Positions 8,262 through 17,637 are shown, counted from the first letter of the stretch. The stretch is DNA of 64,000 nucleotides from DATAOG01 sp963782885 (GCA_963782885.1 CAWALL010000040.1:744001-808000); one strand, 5' to 3'. Translations and numbers: made by a program. Notes: generated by a model not told the origin, from the letters alone.

Positions 8262-10445
8262 ATGGGCGACCGTGCCGCGTCGTGGCTGCTCGCCCTGCTT
8301 GTCCTGTTCCTCCTTCTGCCGGTCGCCCGCGCGCAGCAGGATCAGGCCGCCGGCCAGGCGCTGCTGCTGGCCGACAGCCTCGAACTCGACAGTAAGACCA
8401 ATGTGCTCACGGCCATAGGCAACGTCGAAGTCATTCAGGGCGGCAGGCATCTGTGGGCCGATCGGCTGCGCTACGACCAGAACGCCGACCGCATCGACGC
8501 CCAAGGCAATGTCACCCTGCTCGAGCCTTCGGGCGACGCCCTGTATGCGGAGCAGCTGACCCTCAGCGACGATCTCAAGAACGGCGTGGCGCAGCAGCTG
8601 CGCGCCCGGCTGACCGACAATTCGCTGTTCGCGGCGGCCGGCGGCCGGCGGACCGGCGGCACCGTGACCGAGCTCGACCACGCCGTCTACTCGCCCTGCC
8701 CCTTGTGCCAGGACTCGACGTCGCCGCCGCTCTGGCAGATCGAGGCGCAGCGGGTCGTTCACGACCAAGTCGAGCACCAGATCACCTATCACAATGCCTT
8801 CTTCGACCTCTACGGGGTGCCGATCGCCTACACGCCCTATCTCTCGATGCCGGACCCGTCGGTCGAGCGCAAGTCCGGCTTTCTGGCCCCGACCTTCGGC
8901 AGCGACAGCGAACTCGGCCTGCTGCTCGAGACGCCGTACTATTTCGCGCTCGCGCCCAACTACGATCTGACGTTGTCGCCGATCTTCGCGAGCAAGGAGA
9001 ACCCGGTCCTCGCTCTCGACTATCGGCACCTGCTGCCGAGCGGCAGGTTCAACCTTGGAGGCAGCGCGACCTACGCCACCGAGGCCGGCAGCAACGGCAA
9101 CCCGAACCCGACCGAGAAGGCCGTCCGCGGCCACCTCGAAGGCGACGGCAGCTTTAATTTGACCGATCAGGCGCGCTGGGGCTACGACCTCGCGGTGACG
9201 ACCGACAACACCTACCTGCGCCGGTACAACTTCAACAACGACAACGTGCTGACCAATCGCCTGTACACCGAGAAGTTCTGGGACCGGAACTACGCGTCGC
9301 TCAATGGCTATGCGTTTCAGGGCTTGCGCCAGTCCGACCATCAGGACCAGATCCCGTTCGCGGTGCCGTGGGGCCAGACCGAATTGAAGAGCGAGCCGTG
9401 GCGCTGGGGCTCGCGCTTCACGCTCGACAGCAGCCTGCTGACGCTGACCCGGATCAACGGCCTCGATACCCGCCGGCTCTCGACCACGGGCGGCTGGGAG
9501 CTGCCCTGGGCCAGCGAGTTCGGCGACCAGTACCGCCTCACTCTGAGCCTGCAGGGCGACGGCTACTGGACCGACGGCGACCCCGAGACCTTGAGCGCCA
9601 GCGGCGGCAACAGCACCGCGGGCCGCGTGCTGCCGCGGATGACGGTCGACTGGAGCTGGCCCTGGATCGGGGACACTTTGGGGGTGACCCCGACGATCGA
9701 GCCGGTCGCGAGCTTCACCTGGACGCTCAACAACCCCAACAGCAACGAGATCCCCAACGAGGACAGCCAGGACCTCCAGATCGACGACAGCAATCTGTTC
9801 GAGCCAAACCGGTTCGCCGGGCTCGATGAAGTCGAAGGCGGCGCCCGCGTGACCTATGGCATGCGCTTCGGCGCCTTCGGCGATTCCGGCGAGCTGCTGA
9901 GCGGCCTGTTCGGCCAGAGCTACCGGATCAGCGGCGAGCACGCGGAGTTCGATCCGTCGACGGGCATCGACCAGTCGCTGTCCGACTACTGGGGCCGGAT
10001 CGACCTCACGCCCGACGAGGCGTTCCGGGTCCGCTATCGCTTCCGGATCGATCAGCAGAGCCTGACCCCGACGCAGAACGAGGTCGGCGCGGTCTTCGGG
10101 CCCCGCCGCGTCCGCTTCAACGTCGACTACATTTCGCTCGCAAACGACCCGGCGCTCGACGAAAGCCAGAGCCGCGAGGAGGTCACCGCCGGCGTGTCGC
10201 TCGGCCTGTCGCCTTCGATCTCGCTGCGCGCCGCAACCCGGCGCAACCTGGATCAGAATGAGAACATCTGGTACAAGTTCGGACTGGTTTACCGCCATCC
10301 CTGTCTCACGCTCGTCGCCGGCCTCGAACGTCAGAACACGCAGCAGGCGGATGCCGGCTCGAGCACGACGTTCTCGGTTCGGGTCATCTTGAAAAATCTT
10401 GGTGAGGTGTCCACCGGCAGCGGCGGCCTGCTCGGGGGTGGATGA
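8262..10445 (+). CDS. lptD: LPS-assembly outer-membrane protein LptD
   Basis: Outer-membrane barrel that, with LptE, inserts LPS into the outer leaflet. The 727-residue product has a signal peptide (SWLLALLVLFLLLPVARA, cleavage before QQDQAAG). The OstA/LptA-like beta-jellyroll covers about residues 35-150 (LLADSLELDSKTNVLTAIGN), with a Cys pair in SPCPLCQDST. The LptD C-terminal barrel domain follows, with GVPIAYTPYLSMPDPSVERKS and many aromatic amphipathic strands. The ATG at 8262 is used because it starts the signal peptide, 2 bp after lptG. surA follows immediately, which fits since SurA chaperones LptD. Confidence 0.95.
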   Translation: MGDRAASWLLALLVLFLLLPVARAQQDQAAGQALLLADSLELDSKTNVLTAIGNVEVIQGGRHLWADRLRYDQNADRIDAQGNVTLLEPSGDALYAEQLTLSDDLKNGVAQQLRARLTDNSLFAAAGGRRTGGTVTELDHAVYSPCPLCQDSTSPPLWQIEAQRVVHDQVEHQITYHNAFFDLYGVPIAYTPYLSMPDPSVERKSGFLAPTFGSDSELGLLLETPYYFALAPNYDLTLSPIFASKENPVLALDYRHLLPSGRFNLGGSATYATEAGSNGNPNPTEKAVRGHLEGDGSFNLTDQARWGYDLAVTTDNTYLRRYNFNNDNVLTNRLYTEKFWDRNYASLNGYAFQGLRQSDHQDQIPFAVPWGQTELKSEPWRWGSRFTLDSSLLTLTRINGLDTRRLSTTGGWELPWASEFGDQYRLTLSLQGDGYWTDGDPETLSASGGNSTAGRVLPRMTVDWSWPWIGDTLGVTPTIEPVASFTWTLNNPNSNEIPNEDSQDLQIDDSNLFEPNRFAGLDEVEGGARVTYGMRFGAFGDSGELLSGLFGQSYRISGEHAEFDPSTGIDQSLSDYWGRIDLTPDEAFRVRYRFRIDQQSLTPTQNEVGAVFGPRRVRFNVDYISLANDPALDESQSREEVTAGVSLGLSPSISLRAATRRNLDQNENIWYKFGLVYRHPCLTLVAGLERQNTQQADAGSSTTFSVRVILKNLGEVSTGSGGLLGGG

Positions 10446-10460
10446 CGTCGGGGTTTGGTG

Positions 10461-11738
10461 ATGCAGGTCCTACGCCTCTTGACCATCATGTGGCTGGCGC
10501 TTTCCGGGCTGTTCCTGCTCGTCGGCCAGCCCGCGTGGTCAGCCGACGAGCAACGGATCGCTGCCGTGGTCAACGACGATGTGGTGACGGTCCGCGATCT
10601 GAACGAGCGCTTGCAGCTCGTCATGCTGACCAGCGGCATCCGGGACAGCGAGCAGGCCCGCTCCCGCCTGGCTCCCCAGGTGCTGCGTGGCCTGATCGAG
10701 GAGAGTCTGCAGCTCCAGGAGGCCAAGCGGCTGAACCTCCAGGTCGACCAGGCCGAGATCGACAACGCGCTCAACACGATCGCCAAGCGCAACAAGCTCA
10801 GCGTCGACCAGATGAAGAGTTTTCTGGTTCAGAACGGGATCAACCTCGAAACCCTGGTCCGCCAGGTCCGGGCGCAGATCGCCTGGCTCGAGGTGGTCAA
10901 CCGGACCATCCGCCCCAACGTCACGGTCACCGTCGATCAGCTCGACCTCGCAGTCCAGGAGGCCCGTGACAGCCAGGGCCAGCCGGAATACCTGCTATCC
11001 GAGATCGTGCTGCCGGTCGACAACCCGGCGCAGGCGAGCCGGGTCGCCGAGGATGCCCAGCGCCTGACCCAGACGCTGCGCGAGGGCGCCAACTTCGACT
11101 CGCTGGCGCATCAGGTGTCGGCCTCGGCCAGCGCCGAGCGCGGTGGCGATCTCGGCTGGGTCAGCGCCGCCGCGATTCCACCGGAGCTGCAGGCCACCCT
11201 CGATCGGATGCGGCCCGGCGACATCTCGGATCCGCTGAGTTCGCCGATCGGCTATCACATCTTCTGGCTGCGCGACCAGCGGATCGCCGCCGCCCCGGTC
11301 GACTCCAGCCGGGCGGCGGTCGAGGTCAAGCTCGCGCAGATCCTCCTCCCGACCGACGGCAGCGCCGCCGCCAATGCCGAGGCGCGCGACCGCGCCGCCG
11401 GTCTGCGCCAACGGTTGACCGACTGCCCGGCGGTGGCCGAAGTGGCAAGTGAGATCAAGGCCCCGGCCTCGGGCGACCTCGGCTGGCTCAAGGTCGGCGA
11501 CCTGCCGCCGGATCTCGGCAAGGCCGTGCTCGGCCTCCAGGTCGGCGAGGTCAGCCCGCCGCTGCAGGGCCCGTCCGGGATCCACCTGTTGATGGTCTGC
11601 GACCGGCGCAACCCGGAAGGTCTGACGCCGGAGCGCGAGCAGATCGCACAGCGCCTCGAGCAGGAGCGGACGGAGCGCTTGGCGCGGCGCTATCTTCGCG
11701 ACCTGCGCAAGCAGGCCTTCATCGACATCCGGATCTAG
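10461..11738 (+). CDS. surA: Periplasmic peptidyl-prolyl isomerase / chaperone SurA
   Basis: Chaperone for outer-membrane barrel proteins. The 425-residue product has a signal peptide (IMWLALSGLFLLVGQPAWSA), the SurA N-terminal helical domain (ADEQRIAAVVNDDVVTVRDL onward), a first parvulin domain (about residues 175-275, ending GYHIFWLRDQRI) and a second, less conserved parvulin domain (about 285-385, GDLGWLKVGDLPPDLG). TTG, GTG and ATG follow in frame at 10455, 10458 and 10461; the ATG was taken. It directly follows lptD and precedes rsmA by 5 bp, so pdxA, which often sits between surA and rsmA, is missing here. Confidence 0.94.
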   Translation: MQVLRLLTIMWLALSGLFLLVGQPAWSADEQRIAAVVNDDVVTVRDLNERLQLVMLTSGIRDSEQARSRLAPQVLRGLIEESLQLQEAKRLNLQVDQAEIDNALNTIAKRNKLSVDQMKSFLVQNGINLETLVRQVRAQIAWLEVVNRTIRPNVTVTVDQLDLAVQEARDSQGQPEYLLSEIVLPVDNPAQASRVAEDAQRLTQTLREGANFDSLAHQVSASASAERGGDLGWVSAAAIPPELQATLDRMRPGDISDPLSSPIGYHIFWLRDQRIAAAPVDSSRAAVEVKLAQILLPTDGSAAANAEARDRAAGLRQRLTDCPAVAEVASEIKAPASGDLGWLKVGDLPPDLGKAVLGLQVGEVSPPLQGPSGIHLLMVCDRRNPEGLTPEREQIAQRLEQERTERLARRYLRDLRKQAFIDIRI

Positions 11739-11743
11739 GGAGC

Positions 11744-12622
11744 TTGCGCCCGCACGACGTGGACCGCCAGGCACCGCTCAGGACCCTGATCGACCGCTTC
11801 CAGCTGCGCGCCGACAAGCGGCTCGGCCAGCACTTTCTGCTCGATCCGCAGCTCCTGCGCCGGATCGCGACCGCTGCGGGCGATCTCCGCGGGCGGACGG
11901 TGCTCGAGGTCGGGCCCGGACCCGGCGGCCTGACCCGCGCGCTGCTCGAGGCCGGCGCCGCGCGCGTCATCGCGGTCGAGCGCGACCCGCGCTGCATCGA
12001 GGCGCTGCAGGAGCTGGCCCGCGCCGCGAGCGGGCGGCTGCAGCTCGTCCAGGCCGACGCCCGCGAGGTCGAGTTCGCCGGACTTGGCGCAGAACCGATC
12101 TGCGTGGTCGCCAACCTGCCCTACAACGTCGCAACGCCGCTGCTCATCAAGTGGCTCGGCGAGCTCGAGCGGATCGAGCGCCTGACGTTGATGTTCCAGC
12201 GCGAGGTTGCGCTGCGGCTCGCGGCGCCCCCGGGGGGCCGCGCCTACGGCCGGCTGTCGGTGCTGGTCCAGTGGCTATGCGAGGTCCGCAGCCTGATGCA
12301 TCTGCCGGCCCGCGCCTTCGTGCCGCCACCGCAGGTCGCGTCCAGCCTGGTCCAGCTGATCCCGCGGCCGGAGCCTCTCGCGCCGGCCGACCGGGATGAC
12401 CTCGGGCGCGTGCTCCAGGCGGCGTTCGGTCAACGCCGCAAGATGCTGCGTTCGAGCCTCAGGAGCCTGGTTGCCGAGCCCGAGGGCCTGCTCGCCGCCG
12501 CCGGTCTGCCGCCGACCGCGCGCGCCGAGCAGATCGACGTTCCGGGCTTCTGCCGCCTCGCCCGGAGTTACGCGGCGCGCCGGCGCGGCGCCGCCGCTAG
12601 CGTGGCGAGCGAAACTGGCTGA
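11744..12622 (+). CDS. rsmA: 16S rRNA (adenine1518/1519-N6,N6)-dimethyltransferase
   Basis: Dimethylates two adjacent adenines near the 3' end of 16S rRNA during 30S assembly, using SAM. Motifs in the 292-residue product: RADKRLGQHFLLDPQLLRRI (family start signature), VLEVGPGPGGLTRALLEAGA (SAM loop), VIAVERDPRC, the catalytic NLPYNVATPLL, FQREVALRLAAPPGGRAYGRLSVL and AFVPPPQVASSLVQL. TTG at 11744 is 5 bp after surA; GTG at 11759 is an alternative start. The 3' end overlaps the convergent gmk by 26 bp. Confidence 0.95.
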   Translation: MRPHDVDRQAPLRTLIDRFQLRADKRLGQHFLLDPQLLRRIATAAGDLRGRTVLEVGPGPGGLTRALLEAGAARVIAVERDPRCIEALQELARAASGRLQLVQADAREVEFAGLGAEPICVVANLPYNVATPLLIKWLGELERIERLTLMFQREVALRLAAPPGGRAYGRLSVLVQWLCEVRSLMHLPARAFVPPPQVASSLVQLIPRPEPLAPADRDDLGRVLQAAFGQRRKMLRSSLRSLVAEPEGLLAAAGLPPTARAEQIDVPGFCRLARSYAARRRGAAASVASETG

Positions 12623-13253
12623 CGAAATCGGTAAGGCCCGGCTGGCGCTGGCGCCGGAGCCGCTCGGCGCCGAGAATCGCGCGCGCCTGGGCGACGCTCC
12701 GCTCGAGGTCGTGGTTGATCAGGACGTAGTCGTACTCGGCCCAATGGGTGACGTCGGCCGCGACCTGGGCGAGGCGCTTGCGCACGACCGCATCCGGGTC
12801 CTGGGCCCGACGCCGCAGTCGGCGCTCGAGCTCGGCAGTCGAGGGCGGCAGGATGAACACCCCCACCATGTCGTCGCGGGCGACCTCGCGCAGCTGCTGC
12901 GCGCCCTGCCAGTCGATGTCGAACAGCACGTCCCGACCCTCGCCCAGGGCCGCGCGGACCGCGGCCCTGGGCGTGCCGTAGGCGTGATCGTAAACCTCGG
13001 CATGTTCCAGAAGCTCGCCCTTCGCGACCATCGTCAGGAAGGCCGCCCGGTCGATGAACCGGTAGTCGACGCCCTCGACCTCGCTCGGCCGCTTCGGCCG
13101 CGTGGTCACCGAGACCGACATCTCGAGCTCGGGCTCCAGGTCGAGCAGCCGCCGGGCGATCGAGGTCTTGCCGGCGCCGGACGGCGACGACAGCACGAGC
13201 ATCAGGCCCCGGCGATGGATGGTCGGAGCGCCGCCTGCCTGGGAACCGGTCAT
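12597..13253 (-). CDS. gmk: Guanylate kinase
   Basis: Phosphorylates GMP to GDP. The 218-residue product has the P-loop SSPSGAGKTSIARRLL, GMP-binding SVSVTTRPKRPSEVEGVDYRF, LLEHAEVYDHAYGTPRAAV and DVLFDIDWQGAQQLR, all diagnostic. The first 17 residues (to RRGLMLVLSS) form a short N-terminal extension; a start at M18 is possible. The 3' end runs 26 bp into the convergent rsmA coding end. Confidence 0.96.
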   Translation of the reverse strand: MTGSQAGGAPTIHRRGLMLVLSSPSGAGKTSIARRLLDLEPELEMSVSVTTRPKRPSEVEGVDYRFIDRAAFLTMVAKGELLEHAEVYDHAYGTPRAAVRAALGEGRDVLFDIDWQGAQQLREVARDDMVGVFILPPSTAELERRLRRRAQDPDAVVRKRLAQVAADVTHWAEYDYVLINHDLERSVAQARAILGAERLRRQRQPGLTDFVSQFRSPR

Positions 13254-13363
13254 GATACCGCCTGTCTCGATGCAATCCTGGAGAAGCGCAAGGGCTTAGG
13301 CTCAATTCTTGCGCCGTCAAAACTTGCCAACCAATTAGCGCCGTTCGCCCGAGGGGTCACGCG

Positions 13364-14134
13364 ATGCCAGCGCGCCCGCCGCCACCCTACCGTTCGATCC
13401 TGATCACGGGCGCAAGCAGCGGGATCGGCACCGCGCTGGCCCTAGGGTTCGCCGCGCCCGGCGTTGAGCTGGCGCTCGGCGGCCGCGACCAGGCCCGGCT
13501 CGAGCACGTGGCCGAGCGTTGCCGCGAGGCCGGCGGGGCCGTCCATAGCGCCCAGATCGACGTCACCGACCGTGAGACCATGGCGGCGTGGCTCCTCGAG
13601 GTCGACCGCGCGGCGCCGCTCGATCTGGTGATCGCCAATGCCGGCACCGCCGGGCCCGGTGGCTTGGGCGGTCCGGAGGTGGCGCGCACGATCTTCGCGA
13701 TCAACCTCGACGGCGTCGTGAACACGATTCTGCCGATCCTGCCGGCCATGAGCGCGCGCGGCCGCGGCCAGCTGGCGCTGATGAGCTCGCTCGCGGGCTT
13801 CTGCGGCCTGCCCAGCGCGCCCGCCTATTGCGCCAGCAAGGCCGCGGTCCGGGTCTGGGGCGAGGGCCTGCGCGGCCGGCTCGGGCGCCAGGGGATCGCG
13901 GTTTCGGTGATCTGTCCGGGCTTCGTGCGGACGCCGATGACTGCGGGCAACCGCTTTCCGATGCCCCTGATCATGACGCCCGAGCGGGCGGCGGCGATCA
14001 TCCGCAGGGGCCTTGTCCGCCGGCGGGCGCGGATCGCCTTTCCGCGGCCGCTGTACTGGGGCGTCCGGCTGCTGCAGGCGCTGCCGGCCGGGGTCGCCGA
14101 CCGGGGGCTCGCGCGCGTGCCCGACAAGGAGTGA
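13364..14134 (+). CDS. Short-chain dehydrogenase/reductase (SDR)
   Basis: Classical SDR of 256 residues and unknown substrate. The Rossmann loop ITGASSGIGTALALGFA is near the N-terminus, followed by NAG in VIANAGTAGP, the catalytic Ser in LALMSSLAGFCGLP and the YxxxK pair in APAYCASKAAV; after GIAVSVICPGFVRTPM comes a basic C-terminal stretch and an amphipathic helix (GVRLLQALPAGVADRGLAR) that could touch the membrane. It is divergent from gmk and convergent with mltG (6 bp apart), so it is probably a separate transcription unit. Its location among core genes gives no clear substrate hint. Confidence 0.9.
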   Translation: MPARPPPPYRSILITGASSGIGTALALGFAAPGVELALGGRDQARLEHVAERCREAGGAVHSAQIDVTDRETMAAWLLEVDRAAPLDLVIANAGTAGPGGLGGPEVARTIFAINLDGVVNTILPILPAMSARGRGQLALMSSLAGFCGLPSAPAYCASKAAVRVWGEGLRGRLGRQGIAVSVICPGFVRTPMTAGNRFPMPLIMTPERAAAIIRRGLVRRRARIAFPRPLYWGVRLLQALPAGVADRGLARVPDKE

Positions 14135-14140
14135 GCGGCC

Positions 14141-15178
14141 TCAGCCGGCCGGCTTCGAGTCGGGCTTCGGCGGCGGCGGCTCCGGCGTCGCCTCACCGGC
14201 CTGCAGCTTGCGCCAGGCGGCGACGTTGCGGTTGTGCTCGGCAAGCGTGCGCGCGAAGGCGTGGCCGCCCTTGCCGTTGGCGACGAAGTAGAGGTAGTCG
14301 ACCGCGGCTGGATTGAGCACCGCCTCGAGCGCCGCCCGCCCCGGGTTGGCAATCGGTCCGGGCGGCAGGCCGTCGATCTGGTAGGTATTGTAGGCGCTGC
14401 CATCAGCCCAGTCCTGGCGGGTGAGCGCGCGGCCGAGGCGTCCCTCGCCCTCGGTCAGGCCGTAGATCACGGTCGGATCGGCCTGCAGGCGCATGCCGCG
14501 GCGCAGCCGGTTGACGAACACCGCCGCGACCTTGCGCCGCTCGTCCGCCTGGGCGGTCTCCTTGTCGACGATCGAGGCGAGCGTGACCGCGTCCTCGCGC
14601 CGGACAAAGGGCAGGTTCTGGGCGCGTTTCGGCCAGAGCTGATCGAGCAGGTCCTGCATGCCCCGGCGCATCCGCCTGACCAGGTCGGCGCGGCGGTCGC
14701 CGAAGGCGTAGAAATAGGTCTCCGGCAGAAGGCTGCCCTCGCGCGGCGGCGGCGGCAGCTCGCCGACCAGGCCGTCGGCCTTCTCCAGCTGCTCGTAGAT
14801 CTCGGCGACCGTCAGCCCCTCGGCGATCGTGAGCCGGTGCGCCACGGTCTGGCCGCTGGCCAGGAGGTTGAGCACACTGCCAGGGGTGATCGCAGCCGGA
14901 AAGGCGTACTCGCCGGCCTTGAGATCGCGGTCGTGGCCGAGCACGCGCACCGCCAAGCGGAACAGCCAGGGATGCTCGATCACACCGGCGTTGTCGAGCA
15001 GCGCCGTGATCCGGGCGAGGCCCGCGCCGCGCGGCAGGACCACGACCGTCTCCTCCTTGGCCGGTCCCGGCCGGACCAGATAGGCGTTGAGCTGGGTCAC
15101 GCCGGCGATCACGACAACCCCGGCCAGAGCAGCCACCATCGAGAGCGCTGCGAGGAGCTTCAGCGCGCGCGGGCCCAT
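14141..15178 (-). CDS. mltG: Endolytic murein transglycosylase MltG
   Basis: Inner-membrane lytic transglycosylase that terminates glycan strands during peptidoglycan synthesis. The 345-residue product has an N-terminal anchor (LLAALSMVAALAGVVVIAG), a LysM-like subdomain (ITALLDNAGVIEHPWLF), then the YceG domain with LPETYFYAFGDRRADLVRRM, LASIVDKETAQADERRKVAAVF (catalytic Glu in KETA), RLRRGMRLQADPTVIYGL and YNTYQIDGLPPGPIANPG. The Pro/Lys-rich tail (TPEPPPPKPDSKPAG) is disordered. It lies 13 bp downstream of fabF, the conserved fab-mltG order. Confidence 0.95.
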   Translation of the reverse strand: MGPRALKLLAALSMVAALAGVVVIAGVTQLNAYLVRPGPAKEETVVVLPRGAGLARITALLDNAGVIEHPWLFRLAVRVLGHDRDLKAGEYAFPAAITPGSVLNLLASGQTVAHRLTIAEGLTVAEIYEQLEKADGLVGELPPPPREGSLLPETYFYAFGDRRADLVRRMRRGMQDLLDQLWPKRAQNLPFVRREDAVTLASIVDKETAQADERRKVAAVFVNRLRRGMRLQADPTVIYGLTEGEGRLGRALTRQDWADGSAYNTYQIDGLPPGPIANPGRAALEAVLNPAAVDYLYFVANGKGGHAFARTLAEHNRNVAAWRKLQAGEATPEPPPPKPDSKPAG

Positions 15179-15191
15179 GGCTTCGGAAGGA

Positions 15192-16454
15192 TCAGTGCTC
15201 GGGGGCGCGGACGAAGATCAGGCTGGCGTTGGTCCCGCCGAAGCCGAAGGAGTTGGAGAGCGCCGCCCGGACCTCCCGGCGCCGCGCCTCGTGGGGCACC
15301 AGATCGAGGTCGCAGCCGGCCGAGGGCCGGTCCAGGTTCAAGGTCGGCGGCACGATCTGATGATAGAGGGCAAGCAGTGAAAAAATCGCTTCGACGCTGC
15401 CGGCGGCGCCGAGCAGATGGCCGATCGCCGACTTGGTCGACGACATCGACAGGCGCCTCGCGGCGTCACCGAACAGGCGCTTGACCGCGCCGAGTTCGAT
15501 CTCGTCGCCGAGCGGGGTCGAGGTGCCGTGGGCGTTGATGTAGTCGATGTCGTCCGGGGTCATGCCGGCGCGCGCCAGCGCCGCCCGCATCGACCGGTAG
15601 CCGCCGTCGCCGTCCGGGGTCGGCGCGGTGACGTGGTAGGCGTCGCCGGACAGCCCGTAGCCGACGATCTCGCCGTAGATCCGGGCGCCGCGGGCACGCG
15701 CATGGTCGAGCGCCTCGAGCACCACGACGCCGGCGCCCTCGCCCATCACGAAGCCGTCGCGATCCTCGTCCCACGGGCGCGAGGCGCGCTCGGGCTCGTC
15801 GTTGAAACGGGTCGAGAGCGCCCGGGCGGCGGCGAAGCCGGCGACGCCCAGCCGGCAGATCGCGGCCTCAGCACCCCCCGCGACCATGACATCGGCATCG
15901 CCGAGCGCGATCAGCCGGCTCGCGTCGCCGAGCGCGTGCGCCCCGGTCGAGCAGGCGGTCACGACCGAATGGTTGGGCCCCTTGAAACCGAACCGGATCG
16001 AGACCTGGCCGCTCACCAGGTTGATCAGGCTGGCCGGGATGAAGAACGGGCTGACCCGGCGCGGACCGCGGCGTTCGAGCTCGATCGCGGTGTCGGCGAT
16101 GGTGCTGAGGCCGCCGATCCCGGAGCCGATCAGGACGCCGGTGCGGGTGCGCCCGGCCTCATCCTCGGGCTGCCAGCCGGCGTCACGGACAGCATCGATC
16201 GCGGCCGCGAGGCCGTAGATGATGAACAGGTCGTTCTTGCGGGCATCCTTGGGCGCCACGACCTCGTCGATCTTGAAGGCGCGCTCGCCCTCGGTCGGCA
16301 CCAGACCCGCGACCTTGGCCGGCAGGTCGTCGACCGGGAAGCGATCGATCCGGCGGATCCCGCTCCGGCCCTCGATCAGCCGGCGCCAGACCACGTCGAC
16401 GCCGCACCCCAGCGGCGTCACCAGGCCGATGCCGGTGACGACCACCCGTCTCAT
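15192..16454 (-). CDS. fabF: Beta-ketoacyl-ACP synthase II
   Basis: Elongating condensing enzyme of type II fatty-acid synthesis. The 420-residue product starts MRRVVVTGIGLVTPLGCGVD. The Cys-His-His set is visible in VVTACSTGAHALGDA (nucleophile Cys), YINAHGTSTPLGDE and KSAIGHLLGAAGSVEAIF. The ATG at 16452-16454 was preferred to an upstream ATG that would add 15 unrelated residues. It sits between acpP and mltG. Confidence 0.96.
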   Translation of the reverse strand: MRRVVVTGIGLVTPLGCGVDVVWRRLIEGRSGIRRIDRFPVDDLPAKVAGLVPTEGERAFKIDEVVAPKDARKNDLFIIYGLAAAIDAVRDAGWQPEDEAGRTRTGVLIGSGIGGLSTIADTAIELERRGPRRVSPFFIPASLINLVSGQVSIRFGFKGPNHSVVTACSTGAHALGDASRLIALGDADVMVAGGAEAAICRLGVAGFAAARALSTRFNDEPERASRPWDEDRDGFVMGEGAGVVVLEALDHARARGARIYGEIVGYGLSGDAYHVTAPTPDGDGGYRSMRAALARAGMTPDDIDYINAHGTSTPLGDEIELGAVKRLFGDAARRLSMSSTKSAIGHLLGAAGSVEAIFSLLALYHQIVPPTLNLDRPSAGCDLDLVPHEARRREVRAALSNSFGFGGTNASLIFVRAPEH

Positions 16455-16508
16455 GGCGATCGACGGTCGATCCGACGAACCATGCGCGCCCTCTTGCACC
16501 CCTGGCGC

Positions 16509-16742
16509 TCAGGTATGCTGCTCGATGTAGCTGATCGCATCCTTGATGGTCAGGATCTTCTCGGCCGCCTCGTCCGGAATCTCGCAACCAAACTCTTCCT
16601 CGAACGCCATCACCAGCTCGACGGTGTCGAGGCTGTCGGCGCCCAGATCGTCGACGAAGCTGGCGTTGTCGGTGACCTTGCTCTCGTCGACCCCAAGGTG
16701 CTCGACGACGATCTTTTTGACGCGCTCGGCAGTGTCGCTCAT
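16509..16742 (-). CDS. acpP: Acyl carrier protein
   Basis: Carries growing acyl chains on a 4'-phosphopantetheine arm. The 77-residue acidic product contains the attachment motif GADSLDTVELVMAFEEEF with Ser37. Length and sequence are canonical. It is flanked by fabG upstream (160-bp gap that probably holds its own promoter) and fabF downstream (54-bp gap). Confidence 0.98.
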   Translation of the reverse strand: MSDTAERVKKIVVEHLGVDESKVTDNASFVDDLGADSLDTVELVMAFEEEFGCEIPDEAAEKILTIKDAISYIEQHT

Positions 16743-16902
16743 TTGGAAAGTTCCTCGGTTGCTCAGGCCTGACTCGACGGGTTCCCAGCTGCGGCCGCCA
16801 TCTTGACCGACCTCGCGCCGTCTCGCTTCCTATCACAGTCCCGCCAAGGTTGACTAGGCGTTAAAGCCGCTGACCAGGGGGATGGTTCCTGCGAATTCTA
16901 CT

Positions 16903-17637
16903 TCAGACCATGGTCATGCCGCCATTGACGTGCAAGGTCTGACCGGTCACGTAGGCGGCCTCGGCGCTCGCCAGGTAGCCGGCCGCCGCGGCCACGTCGG
17001 CGCCGCTGCCGAGGCGACCGATCGGGATCTGCTGCAGCAGTCGGACGCGCTGCTCCTCGCCCAGTGCGTCGGTCATCGCGGTCTCGATGAAGCCAGGTGC
17101 TATGCAGTTGACCGTGATCCCGCGCTGGGCGACCTCGGCCGCCAGCGCCTTGCTCATTCCGATCATGCCGGCCTTGGCGGCGGCGTAGTTGGCCTGGCCC
17201 GGATTGCCGGTGACCGCGACGATCGAGGTGATGCTGACGACCCGCCCGAAGCGGCGCTTGAGCATGCCGCGCAGCGCGCTCCGGATCAGGCGAAAGCCAG
17301 CGGTCAGGTTGACGTCGAGGACGGTCTGCCAGTCCTCGTCCTTGAGCCGCAGCGCGAGGTTGTCCCGGGTCAGGCCGGCATTGTTGACCAGGATGTCGAG
17401 CGCGCCGCCGTCCTCGACCGCCTTGACCAGCCGGTCCGGCGCGTCGGGCTCAGCGAGATCGGCAGGCTCGATCGCGACTCGATCGCCGAGCGCGCTCGCC
17501 AGCTCCTGCAGCGCCTCTTGCCGGCGGCCGGTCAGGATCACCTTGGCGCCCTGAGCGTGGAGCTGGCGGGCGATCGCGCCGCCGACGCCGCCGGACGCCC
17601 CGGTGACCAGCGCGGTCCGGCCGGACAGATCGAACAT
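16903..17637 (-). CDS. fabG: 3-oxoacyl-ACP reductase
   Basis: NADPH-dependent reductase of fatty-acid elongation. The 244-residue product starts MFDLSGRTALVTGASGGVGG. Catalytic Ser is in VVSITSIVAVTGNPGQ, YxxxK in ANYAAAKAGMIGMSKAL, and the C-terminus YVTGQTLHVNGGMTMV is typical. The ATG at 17635-17637 was chosen because GGAG lies nine bases before it and it gives the standard N-terminus; another ATG six codons upstream (17655) is possible. It lies 21 bp after fabD. Confidence 0.96.
   Translation of the reverse strand: MFDLSGRTALVTGASGGVGGAIARQLHAQGAKVILTGRRQEALQELASALGDRVAIEPADLAEPDAPDRLVKAVEDGGALDILVNNAGLTRDNLALRLKDEDWQTVLDVNLTAGFRLIRSALRGMLKRRFGRVVSITSIVAVTGNPGQANYAAAKAGMIGMSKALAAEVAQRGITVNCIAPGFIETAMTDALGEEQRVRLLQQIPIGRLGSGADVAAAAGYLASAEAAYVTGQTLHVNGGMTMV

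Noticed and set aside
6253..10298. Very long minus-strand open frames antisense to lptF, lptG and lptD
   Set aside because: They are by-products of high GC and third-position bias in the real plus-strand genes. Their residues (Gln, Arg, Asp runs) match no family, whereas the plus-strand products are textbook Lpt proteins.
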